64,000 nucleotides of DNA from Microbacterium dauci (GTDB lineage: Bacteria > Actinomycetota > Actinomycetes > Actinomycetales > Microbacteriaceae): assembly GCF_030065535.1 (NCBI RefSeq), contig NZ_JASJND010000002.1:154945-218944 (forward strand), read 5' to 3'. Below, in pieces: positions 36,015-43,782 of the stretch. A program made the translations under genes and the position numbers. How positions within the stretch are numbered: position 1 is the stretch's first letter; each line of letters opens with the position of its first letter. The notes under the pieces were generated by a model. That model saw nothing but the letters and a program-made list of their open reading frames with translations. It was not told the origin of the DNA and searched no databases.

Positions 36015-36247
36015 TGCCCATCGTCGTCGACATCGACGTGATGCTGGCGCGACGGAAGATGTCGGTCGGGGCGCTCGCCGACGCGATCGGCATCACGCCG
36101 GCGAACCTCGCGGTCCTGAAGAACGGTCGCGCTCGCGCGGTGCGGTTCTCGACACTCGATGCGCTGTGCGTGGCGCTGGAGTGCCAACCGTCGGATCTGC
36201 TCCGATGGGAGCCCGCCGAGAGCTCGGCATCGATACCGACAGCCTGA
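36014..36247 (+). CDS. Small XRE/Cro-CI helix-turn-helix regulator
   Basis: 77 residues, a single HTH (MLARRKMSVGALADAIGITPANLAVLKNGRARAVRFSTLDAL) and nothing more, like Bacillus YozG. Ends LECQPSDLLRWEP, a classic YozG-type motif. Probably autoregulates by binding the repeat at 35509-35523 and acts with the membrane protein upstream. Confidence 0.93.
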   Translation: MPIVVDIDVMLARRKMSVGALADAIGITPANLAVLKNGRARAVRFSTLDALCVALECQPSDLLRWEPAESSASIPTA

Positions 36248-36271
36248 GACCCACGATGCGAGGATGGAGGA

Positions 36272-36937
36272 ATGGACGCAACGAGACGGCGGCACACCCG
36301 CCGACGCATCCTCTCGTGGATCCCGATCTCGGTCGTGGCGCTCATCTGCGCCGGCTTCGTCGTCGGCGCGGTCACGATGCAGGATTCCTGGTGGACGGAC
36401 CCCGAACCGACGGCTGCGGCCGACCAACGGACGCCGAAGGGCATGTCGATGTTCACCGGCACGGGCGTCGACTACCTGTCCCGGGAAGGCTTCGTCCGCA
36501 TCGAGCTGCGTGACGGCGCCGAGACGGCGACGATGCTCGGGCTGGACGCCGACGGCACCCGCACGATCACGCCCATCGTGCCGGTCGACACGCTCGTCCT
36601 CGCCGAGGACGGCGTGCTCGATCTCGGCCTGGTGCGCGAGATCGTGATCGAGACCACGGACGATGCCGTCAGCGCCGTACACCTTCGCACGGACAACGAC
36701 GGAGCGTGGACCGGCGCCTACGCGGAGGTCGCGACGGTCGCGACGGACTGGGGCTACACGGATGCCGATCTGGCGACGATGCGCGACACGTTGACCGACC
36801 GCGCACAAGACTCCCACGGCGATCCCTATGCGGCGACGCTCGACGACCGCACGCACCTCGGCGCCACGGTGTCCGCAGAGATCGCGGTGGATCAGCGCGC
36901 GGCATCCGTCACCGCGACGTTCACGATTCGTCCCTGA
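36272..36937 (+). CDS. Membrane-anchored hypothetical protein
   Basis: 221 residues. Basic N-terminus (MDATRRRHTRRRILSW), one transmembrane helix at about 17-35, then an extracytoplasmic region with beta-rich, acidic sequence and no recognised domain. Could be an anchored secreted protein of unknown role. GGAGGA directly abuts the ATG, too close for a normal RBS; GAGGAT six bases further up fits a leaderless -10 instead. Confidence 0.8.
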   Translation: MDATRRRHTRRRILSWIPISVVALICAGFVVGAVTMQDSWWTDPEPTAAADQRTPKGMSMFTGTGVDYLSREGFVRIELRDGAETATMLGLDADGTRTITPIVPVDTLVLAEDGVLDLGLVREIVIETTDDAVSAVHLRTDNDGAWTGAYAEVATVATDWGYTDADLATMRDTLTDRAQDSHGDPYAATLDDRTHLGATVSAEIAVDQRAASVTATFTIRP

Positions 36938-36957
36938 CGCGCTTCACGCTGCATCCG

Positions 36958-36971
36958 ATAATGCACATTAT
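36958..36971. promoter_or_regulatory. AT-rich palindrome upstream of the MFS gene
   Basis: ATAATG-CA-CATTAT, a perfect inverted repeat, AT-rich in GC-rich surroundings and 34 bases ahead of the -10 at 37006. Position and form suit a MarR/TetR-size operator. Confidence 0.5.
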
Positions 36972-37005
36972 GTCAACTTACGTGAAGGCGCGCTCGGAGC
37001 AGGAG

Positions 37006-37011
37006 TAGCGT
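37006..37011 (+). promoter_or_regulatory. -10 box of the MFS transcription unit
   Basis: TAGCGT, six bases before a GTG at 37018 that opens an 11-codon frame, and about 38 bases before the MFS ATG. Confidence 0.5.
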
Positions 37012-37017
37012 TGAGGC

Positions 37018-37053
37018 GTGTCAGCGCTCCCCGACCTCCGTTCCATCGGATGA
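37018..37053 (+). CDS. Predicted 11-codon leaderless leader peptide
   Basis: GTG at the predicted transcription start opens a frame of 11 codons (MSALPDLRSIG). Its TGA overlaps the MFS ATG in the string ATGA (37050-37053). The MFS gene itself has no Shine-Dalgarno, so ribosomes finishing this short frame could be what starts its translation. Based only on spacing and overlap. Confidence 0.4.
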   Translation: MSALPDLRSIG

Positions 37054-38384
37054 GCGGGTCCTTACTCCGGGCGCACGCCGACGGCCCCGGCATCCGCGCG
37101 TGGATCATCTGGTGCACCGGCGTCGCCGCGTACGTTCTCGCCATCACGAACCGGACGTCCCTGTCGGCGGTCGGTGTCGACGCTGCCGAACGCTTCCAAG
37201 CAGATGCCGCGACCCTGTCGCTCTTCGCCGTCGTCCAACTCGCGGTGTACGGCGGCATGCAGATCCCTGTCGGTGTCCTGCTCGACCGCTACGGCTCACG
37301 CCCCATCATCACTGCGGGCATGATCCTGATGGCGTTGGGCCAGCTCACGATGGCCCTCTCCCCCAGCGTCGGCGTCGCGCTCGTCGCCCGCGTGCTGCTG
37401 GGTGCCGGCGATGCCGCGGTCTTCCCGGCCGTCCTGCGCCTCGTGGCGACGTGGTTCCCGGCACAGCGGGCTCCCGTGATGGTGCAACTGACCGGCATCC
37501 TCGGACAAGCGGGACAGCTGATCGCCGTCGTTCCGATCGCCGCCGTGCTGCACGCCACCAGTTGGTCGATCACCTTCGGCAGCATCGCGGGCCTCGGAGT
37601 GCTGTTCGCGATCCTCGTCTTCGCCGTGATCCGCAACCATCCACCGGAGGTCGACCGGGACGTCAGCGTCAACACCGACACCGGTGCGATCCGCGTCGTC
37701 ACGTCGAGCATCGACACGGGCGTCGGCATCCGCGCCGCATGGGCGCACCCCGGTACGCGCCTCGCATTCTGGTCGCACTTCACGACGCCCTTCGCAGGCA
37801 CGGCCTTCATGCTCCTCTGGGGTGTGCCGTACCTCACCGCCGGTGAAGGCAGATCGCTCCCCGAGGCGACGGGGCTGCTGACCGTCTTCGTCTTCACCGG
37901 AATGCTGATCGGTCCGGTGATCGGCGACCTCTCGCGGCGCATCCCCAACCAGCGTTCGCGGGCACTCGTCTTGCCGTCCGTGGCGGTGCAATTGCTCGCC
38001 TGGACCGTCGTCATCGTGTGGCCGGGGCCCGCTCCGTTGTGGCTCCTCGTCGCACTCGTGATCTCGCTGGCGCTCGGCGGACCGGCCTCGATGATCGCAT
38101 TCGACCACGCGCGCACCCACAATCCGGCACATCGACTCAGCACAGCCACCGGACTCACCAACGCCGGCGGCTTCTTCGCCGCGCTCCTCGCGATCTTCGC
38201 AATCGGCGTGGCGCTCGACGTGCAGGGCGCGGGAACGCCGGAGACCTATCGCCTGGACGCATTCCGCATCGCGTTCCTGACACAGGTTCCGCTGTGGATC
38301 ATCGGCGCGATCGGCATCTCGGTCGAGCGCCGCCGGACGCGCATCCGGATGGGCCTCGACGAACCGCGACGACCGCGACGCTGA
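37050..38384 (+). CDS. MFS transporter
   Basis: 444 residues, about 12 transmembrane helices, motif A-like loop GVLLDRYGSRPIITAG between helices 2 and 3. Cytoplasmic N-terminus of about 20 residues. Probably a proton-coupled permease or efflux pump; substrate unknown. ATG has no Shine-Dalgarno and overlaps a predicted leader peptide. Ends at a bidirectional terminator. Confidence 0.92.
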   Translation: MSGSLLRAHADGPGIRAWIIWCTGVAAYVLAITNRTSLSAVGVDAAERFQADAATLSLFAVVQLAVYGGMQIPVGVLLDRYGSRPIITAGMILMALGQLTMALSPSVGVALVARVLLGAGDAAVFPAVLRLVATWFPAQRAPVMVQLTGILGQAGQLIAVVPIAAVLHATSWSITFGSIAGLGVLFAILVFAVIRNHPPEVDRDVSVNTDTGAIRVVTSSIDTGVGIRAAWAHPGTRLAFWSHFTTPFAGTAFMLLWGVPYLTAGEGRSLPEATGLLTVFVFTGMLIGPVIGDLSRRIPNQRSRALVLPSVAVQLLAWTVVIVWPGPAPLWLLVALVISLALGGPASMIAFDHARTHNPAHRLSTATGLTNAGGFFAALLAIFAIGVALDVQGAGTPETYRLDAFRIAFLTQVPLWIIGAIGISVERRRTRIRMGLDEPRRPRR

Positions 38385-38389
38385 CACAC

Positions 38390-38422
38390 GTGTGGCCCGA
38401 TCCCCTCAGGACCGGGCCACAC
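38390..38422. terminator. Bidirectional hairpin between MFS and DUF6458 genes
   Basis: GTGTGGCCCG (38390-38399) and CGGGCCACAC (38413-38422), 10 bp perfect stem, 13-base loop, between two convergent genes. Confidence 0.75.
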
Positions 38423-38431
38423 GGATCGTGG

Positions 38432-38689
38432 TCAGACGGTGCCGTCGCCCGAGGTGCGGGTCTCGGAGCGGGTGACCCGCTCCCCCGCCACCGGGTCGAC
38501 GGTGCGCACGGTCGACTGCGTCGACCGACGCTTGGCCATCATCGCGATCCCGATGATGAAGACGAGGAATCCCGCTCCCATCAGGATGTATCCGATCATG
38601 TCGAGATCGACGACCTCGACGTCGACGTTCACGGCGAAGACGAGGATGGCGCCGATCACGAAGAGGACGATTCCGGTTCCGATGCTCAT
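38432..38689 (-). CDS. DUF6458-type small membrane protein
   Basis: 85 residues with two transmembrane helices (about 3-20 and 30-50) and a charged, disordered tail with TVRTVDPVAGERVTRSETRT. Begins MSIGTGIVLFVIGAILVF, the hallmark of this actinobacterial family of unknown function. ATG at 38689 has GGGAG seven bases upstream; a GTG two codons earlier is less well placed. Confidence 0.85.
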   Translation of the reverse strand: MSIGTGIVLFVIGAILVFAVNVDVEVVDLDMIGYILMGAGFLVFIIGIAMMAKRRSTQSTVRTVDPVAGERVTRSETRTSGDGTV

Positions 38690-38789
38690 GAGCACACTCC
38701 CTTTCCGAGCCCTGACTCACTGAGCTCTGTGCCTCCATGATCGGGCAGGCGGATGCCGCTCCCCCAGGCTCTTGACAGTCGTGCCGGCG

Positions 38790-39563
38790 CTATGCCTGTC
38801 GGGGCGGCACAGTCAGCCAGTCGGCGAACTTCGGCTCTCGACCATCGCCGGACGACGTCCCGGTCAAACGCCGCTTGAGCCAGGGGCCGAGGTGCGCGCG
38901 GAAGTAGCTGCGCTCGTCGAGTCGGACCGTCTCGTCAGGCTCGCTCAGCGACCACCAGTCCTGTGGGGGCGTCTCCCCCAGCGCATCGATCACCCGCGCG
39001 GCGACTCGGTGGTGGCCACGTGTGTTCATGTGCAGTCGGTCGGCAGACCAGTACGAGGCATCCGACAGCTCGGCATCCGGCCAGTTGAAAGCCGTCACGA
39101 TGCTCGGACGATCGATCAGCTGCGCCATCACGGCGTCGCTGAGCGCGTCGCCGCGACGCTGGATCAGGCGCCCCATCGGCAACTGTGCAGACGGATTCGC
39201 ACCGGAGAGCACGATCGCGGTAACCCCTTCGTCAGCGCAACGCCGGAGCACACGCGAGAACGCGTGCGCGATCTTCGACACCGGCGTGCGCGGGCGCAGC
39301 ATGTCGTTCCCGCCGCCGTTGAACGACAGGTGGGTGGGGCGGAGCGCGAGCGCACGCTCGAGCTGCTCGTCGATGATCGGGCGGATCAGCTTGCCGCGGA
39401 TCGCGAGGTTCGCATACTCGATCGCCTCACCGCGGGAGTCCGCCCAACCCTGCGCAACGAGGTCCGCCCACCCGCGCACGGTCCCGTCGATCTCGTCGCC
39501 GACGCCCTCTGTGAACGAGTCGCCGATCGCGACGTACCGCACCGCTGCCACGCGCTCCAGCAT
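38790..39563 (-). CDS. SGNH/GDSL hydrolase
   Basis: 257 residues. Block I GDSFTEGVGDE (Ser near residue 14), block III FNGGGNDML, and block V DRLHMNTRGHHRVA with catalytic Asp and His. Cytoplasmic-looking, so a lipase/esterase of unknown substrate. ATG lies seven bases after the MFS stop, so the transporter and esterase form an operon. Confidence 0.92.
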   Translation of the reverse strand: MLERVAAVRYVAIGDSFTEGVGDEIDGTVRGWADLVAQGWADSRGEAIEYANLAIRGKLIRPIIDEQLERALALRPTHLSFNGGGNDMLRPRTPVSKIAHAFSRVLRRCADEGVTAIVLSGANPSAQLPMGRLIQRRGDALSDAVMAQLIDRPSIVTAFNWPDAELSDASYWSADRLHMNTRGHHRVAARVIDALGETPPQDWWSLSEPDETVRLDERSYFRAHLGPWLKRRLTGTSSGDGREPKFADWLTVPPRQA

Positions 39564-39570
39564 ACGAGGG

Positions 39571-40923
39571 TCACTCCGCGAGGGCGCGGCCACGACGCTC
39601 GACGAGTCCCCACGTGGCTGCGGCCGCGATCACGAAGAACGCACCGAACACCACGAAGACGAGTCCGAGTCCGCCCTGCCCCATGAGCAGGGGCACGCTC
39701 GGCGGCGCGAGGATCGAGGCGAGCCGGCCGACGCCCGCCGCCCAGCCGGCACCGGTCGCGCGCAGGGACGTCGGGTAGACCTCGGGGGTGACGGCGTACA
39801 GCGCACCCCAGGCGCCGAGGTTGAAGAACGACAGCGCCATGCCGGATGCGAGGATCGCCCACTCCGCAGACGACTGTCCGAACAGCAGGGCAGCGACCGC
39901 GGATCCGACGAGGAAGACCGACAGCGTCGCACGACGCCCCCACACCTCGATCAGCCACCCCGCCACGGCGTACCCGGGCAACTGCGCGAGCGTGATGATG
40001 AGCGTGAACTCGAAGCTCTTCACAAGCCCGAACCCCTGCGAGAACAGCAGCGTCGGAATCCAGATGAAGGCGCCGTAGTAGGCGAAGTTCACGCAGAACC
40101 AGACGACCCAGAGCGCGATCGTCCGCATCCGGAGGGGCGCCGACCAGAGCCCCGCGAGCCGTTCGCGCGCGGTCGGGGCTTCTGCAGTCGCGTACGACGA
40201 TGCGGCGACCGGCTGCGGACCGGCCTTCACCGGGAACCAGGTCGGCGACGCCTCGAACTCACGCACGACCGCGTCGGCTTCGGAGCTCCGACCGCGCCGC
40301 GCGAGCCAGCGGGCAGACTCCGGCAGCCCCCACCGGACCACGAGGGCGTAGACGGCGGGGATCGCACCGATCGCGAGCGCCCAACGCCACCCATCGTCGA
40401 TGTTGGGGATCACGAGATAGCCGATGAGCGCCGACGCGGTCCATCCGAGCGCCCAGAACGCCTCGAGGATGACGATGACCCGGCCGCGGATGCGCGCGGG
40501 CGCGAACTCGCTCACGTAGGTGCTGGCCACCGGGAGCTCCGCGCCGAGCCCGAGGCCCACGATGAACCGCAGGATGATGAGCGCCGCCACTCCCCCGGCC
40601 AGCGCACTCGCGCCGGTCGCGACGCCGTACACGAGCAGCGTCAGTGCGAAGACGGACCGTCGCCCGATCCGGTCGGCGAGGAGCCCACCGAGGGTCGCGC
40701 CGATCGCCATGCCTGCGAACCCGGCCGATGCGATCCACGACGAGGCATCCGGCGTCAGCCCCCACTCGGCGACCAGCGCGGCGATCACCAAGGAGATGAG
40801 GCCCACGTCCATCGCATCGAGGGCCCACCCGACGCCCGATCCGCTCAGGACGCGACCGTGCGCGCGGGTGAACGGGAGGCGGTCGAGGCGGGCCCCGATC
40901 GACGTCGTCGACGTTTCGCTCAT
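39571..40923 (-). CDS. MFS transporter, sugar/aromatic acid porter type
   Basis: 450 residues, 12 helices. Motif A GGLLADRIGRRSVFAL after helix 2, PARIRGRVIVILEAFWALGW and PESARWLARRGRS in the central loop are those of the PF00083/aromatic-acid:proton symporter group. With the adjoining esterase it may import and process an ester or acid. ATG placed by a TAGCAT box seven bases upstream. Confidence 0.93.
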   Translation of the reverse strand: MSETSTTSIGARLDRLPFTRAHGRVLSGSGVGWALDAMDVGLISLVIAALVAEWGLTPDASSWIASAGFAGMAIGATLGGLLADRIGRRSVFALTLLVYGVATGASALAGGVAALIILRFIVGLGLGAELPVASTYVSEFAPARIRGRVIVILEAFWALGWTASALIGYLVIPNIDDGWRWALAIGAIPAVYALVVRWGLPESARWLARRGRSSEADAVVREFEASPTWFPVKAGPQPVAASSYATAEAPTARERLAGLWSAPLRMRTIALWVVWFCVNFAYYGAFIWIPTLLFSQGFGLVKSFEFTLIITLAQLPGYAVAGWLIEVWGRRATLSVFLVGSAVAALLFGQSSAEWAILASGMALSFFNLGAWGALYAVTPEVYPTSLRATGAGWAAGVGRLASILAPPSVPLLMGQGGLGLVFVVFGAFFVIAAAATWGLVERRGRALAE

Positions 40924-40930
40924 GCGTGGA

Positions 40931-40936
40931 ATGCTA
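40931..40936 (-). promoter_or_regulatory. -10 box of the MFS/SGNH operon (leaderless)
   Basis: TAGCAT on the minus strand, seven bases before the ATG at 40923. Confidence 0.55.
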
Positions 40937-40966
40937 CGAGACCGAGCGGATGCCGCGGCGTCGCGT

Positions 40967-41995
40967 TCACGCGAGCATGTCCCGGACGAGCGGGATGACC
41001 TTCGTGCCGTACAGCTCGATCGAGTGCATCAGACGCTCGTGCGCCAGCGTGCCGGTCGCGTACTTCATGTCGAACCGGCCCACCCCCAACGCCTTCACGG
41101 ACGCGACGATCTTCTTCGCGACGGTTTCGGGCGATCCGATGTAGATCGACCCCTCGGGACCTGCTTCCTGCTGGAACCGTGCTCGGCTGTACGGCGGCCA
41201 GCCACGCTCGCGACCGATCGTGTTGTTGAGCAGCTCGAAGCCGGGGTATGCCTCTTCCCAGGCCTGCTCGTCGGTGTCGGCGACGTGCCCGGGCGAATGC
41301 ATGCCGATGGGCAGCGCGGGTGCGCCGAGCTCGCCGACGGCACGGTGGTACAGGTCGACGTACGGGCGGAAGCGAGCAGCGGGACCACCGATGATGGCAA
41401 GCATGAGCCCGTAGCCATAGCGCGCCGTGCGGATGACCGACTCGGGCGATCCGCCGACACCGACCCACGCGCGGAACCCGTCCGCCGTCTTCGGGAAGAC
41501 GTCGGCGGCGTTCAATGCCGGACGCATCGTGCCCTGCCAGGTGACCGGCTTCTCGTCGCGGAGCAGCGAGAACAACTCGAGCTTCTCTTCGAACAGCGCC
41601 TCGTAGTCCTTCAGGTCGTACCCGAAGAGCGGGAACGATTCGATGAACGACCCGCGTCCCAGGATCACTTCGGCACGCCCATCCGAGATCGCGTCGAGCG
41701 TCGCGAACCGCTCGTAGACCCGTACCGGATCGTCACTCGAGAGGACGGTGACCGCGGTACCCAGGCGAATCCGCTCCGTGCGGGCAGCGATCGCGGCGAG
41801 CACCATCTCCGGGCTCGACACGGCGAAGTCCGCGCGATGGTGCTCCCCCACGCCGATGAAGTCGACGCCGACCTCGTCGGCGAGCACGCCCTGTGCCACC
41901 ACGTTGCGGATCGTCTGCGCATCGCTCACCCGTGCACCGGATGCGTCGATGGTGATGTCGCCGAAGGTGTCGAGTCCCAGCTCCAGTGCGGTCAT
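40967..41995 (-). CDS. LLM-class flavin-dependent oxidoreductase
   Basis: 342 residues, bacterial-luciferase-like TIM barrel. Visible are DEVGVDFIGVGEHHRADFAVSSPEMVLAAIAARTERIRLG, AEVILGRGSF and YIGSPETVAKKIVASVKALGVGRF, all typical. Uses FMNH2 or F420; monooxygenase or alkanal-type substrate unknown. RBS GAAAGGGG before the ATG. Confidence 0.93.
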   Translation of the reverse strand: MTALELGLDTFGDITIDASGARVSDAQTIRNVVAQGVLADEVGVDFIGVGEHHRADFAVSSPEMVLAAIAARTERIRLGTAVTVLSSDDPVRVYERFATLDAISDGRAEVILGRGSFIESFPLFGYDLKDYEALFEEKLELFSLLRDEKPVTWQGTMRPALNAADVFPKTADGFRAWVGVGGSPESVIRTARYGYGLMLAIIGGPAARFRPYVDLYHRAVGELGAPALPIGMHSPGHVADTDEQAWEEAYPGFELLNNTIGRERGWPPYSRARFQQEAGPEGSIYIGSPETVAKKIVASVKALGVGRFDMKYATGTLAHERLMHSIELYGTKVIPLVRDMLA

Positions 41996-42027
41996 GGTCC
42001 GCCCCTTTCATTCATCCGGATACAAGC

Positions 42028-42063
42028 CGATGGGAGGCTCGGGCATTCCCGAACCTCCCATCG
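42028..42063 (-). terminator. Long hairpin after the DUF885 gene
   Basis: CGATGGGAGG plus TCGGG on one arm pair with CCCGA plus CCTCCCATCG on the other: 15 pairs, one mismatch, loop CATT. Lies between the DUF885 stop and the LLM gene start. Confidence 0.75.
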
Positions 42064-42081
42064 ATGCGTCTCAGGCGGTGA

Positions 42082-43758
42082 TCAGCCGTCCGCGAGCGCT
42101 GCGCGAAGCGTGTCGAGGCCGACACCACCGAGCCGCAGTGCGCGCATGTGGAACGACTTCACATCGAAGTCGGCACCACCGCGTTGCTGGGCATCGTCGC
42201 GGATCTGCTCCCAGATGCGCTGACCCACCTTGTACGACGGGGCCTGACCCGGCCAACCGAGGTAGCGGTTGACCTCGAACTGAATGAACTCGTCCGACAT
42301 GTTCACGTTGCGACGCATGAACTCGAGCGCGTAGTCGGCATCCCACGTCCCGATGCCGTCGAGGCGCGGCTTGCCGAGGTGGACACCGATGTCGAGCACG
42401 ACGCGGGCCGCGCGCATGCGCTGCCCGTCGAGCATGCCGAGCTTGTCGGCGGGGTCGTCGAGGTAGCCGAGCTGCTCCATCAGGCGCTCGGCGTAGAGCG
42501 CCCACCCCTCCGCGTGGCCGCTCGAGCCTGCGAGTAGTCGACGCCACGAGTTGAGCTCGGTGCGGTTGTAGACGGCCTGGGCGATCTGCAGGTGATGGCC
42601 CGGCACGCCCTCGTGGTAGACCGTCGTCAGTTCACGCCAGGTGTCGAACGTGTCGACGCCCTCGGGCACCGACCACCACATGCGACCCGGACGGCTGAAG
42701 TCGTCTGTCGGCCCGGTGTAGTAGATCCCACCCTCGTTCGTCGGCGCGATCATGCACTCGAGCGTCCGGATCGGCTCCGGGATGTCGAAGTGGGTCTGCC
42801 CGAGTTCGGCGACCGCCTTGTCGCTCGTCTCCTGCATCCAGCGCTGCAGCGCATCGGTACCGTGAAGCTTGCGGGTGGGGTCCTGCTCGAGGAACGCAAC
42901 GGCCTCTTCGACCGTCGCGCCCGCCTTGATCTGATCGGCGATCGACTCCTGCTCGGCGACCATCCGTGCGAGCTCCTCGACACCCCACTCGTAGGTCTCG
43001 TCCAGATCGATCGTCGCGCCGAGGAAGCGGCGCGAGTGCAGGCCGTAGAGCGCGCGTCCGACGGCGTCCACCTCGGATGCCGCCGGGGCGAGCTCGTCCG
43101 CGAGGAAGGTCGCGAGACGGTCGTACGCGGCGCGCGCGGCATCCGATCCAGCGGTGAGGTCGCGGGTGAGTGCGTCGGGCAGCGATGCGTCGCCGGCGGT
43201 GGCGGAGCCGACGAAGTTCGCGAAGAAGCCGGTGTCGCCGGTGTAGCGCGCGATCTGGCCGACGACCTCGGTCACCTGGCGGCGAGCCGGCACCACGCCC
43301 TCAGCGATGCCGACGCGGAGCGTTTCGATGTAGCCCTCGAGCGCCGCGGGGATCGCACCGAGGCGGGCGGAGACGACCGTCCAGTCGTCGACGGTGTCGG
43401 TCGGCATGAGGTCGAACACCGAGCGGACGTCCTGCGCAGGCGATGCGATGACATTCACGTCGCGCAGGTGGGACTTCGCCTCGTGCAGTTCGATCTGCAG
43501 GCCGAGCTCGGCGGACAGATCCATCTTCGTGACCCGATCCACCTCGTCGACGGGGTCGGCGGCGGTCAGCGCCGCGAGCGTCGAGCGCGCGGCGCTGACC
43601 GCCCGCTCACTGCCCTCGGGCGAGAGGTCGTCGAGGCGTCCGTTGTGCTCGAACCGGCCGATGTAGGTGGCGAGGCTCGGCGAGAGTTCGGCGAGCGTGT
43701 CGACCCAGGCGTCAGCGATCGTGTCGATCGGCGTGGGGGTACGTTGTGCGTCGGTCAT
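42082..43758 (-). CDS. DUF885-domain metallohydrolase
   Basis: 558 residues, largely helical. The metallopeptidase-like motif YHEGVPGHHLQ (His382) and the upstream GGIYYTGPTDDFSRPG are typical of DUF885 proteins, which are regarded as putative carboxypeptidase-like zinc enzymes. No signal peptide, so cytoplasmic. The ATG is placed by a TACGCT box six bases upstream. Confidence 0.92.
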   Translation of the reverse strand: MTDAQRTPTPIDTIADAWVDTLAELSPSLATYIGRFEHNGRLDDLSPEGSERAVSAARSTLAALTAADPVDEVDRVTKMDLSAELGLQIELHEAKSHLRDVNVIASPAQDVRSVFDLMPTDTVDDWTVVSARLGAIPAALEGYIETLRVGIAEGVVPARRQVTEVVGQIARYTGDTGFFANFVGSATAGDASLPDALTRDLTAGSDAARAAYDRLATFLADELAPAASEVDAVGRALYGLHSRRFLGATIDLDETYEWGVEELARMVAEQESIADQIKAGATVEEAVAFLEQDPTRKLHGTDALQRWMQETSDKAVAELGQTHFDIPEPIRTLECMIAPTNEGGIYYTGPTDDFSRPGRMWWSVPEGVDTFDTWRELTTVYHEGVPGHHLQIAQAVYNRTELNSWRRLLAGSSGHAEGWALYAERLMEQLGYLDDPADKLGMLDGQRMRAARVVLDIGVHLGKPRLDGIGTWDADYALEFMRRNVNMSDEFIQFEVNRYLGWPGQAPSYKVGQRIWEQIRDDAQQRGGADFDVKSFHMRALRLGGVGLDTLRAALADG

Positions 43759-43764
43759 GCTCCG

Positions 43765-43770
43765 AGCGTA
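43765..43770 (-). promoter_or_regulatory. -10 box of DUF885 gene (leaderless)
   Basis: TACGCT on the minus strand, six bases before the ATG at 43758. Confidence 0.5.
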
Positions 43771-43782
43771 CCCACGGCGAGG

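Noticed and set aside
38774..38800. TTGACA followed by TATGCC as a plus-strand promoter
   Set aside because: Spacing is too short (about 14 bp) and it points into the end of the SGNH gene with no plus-strand gene following.
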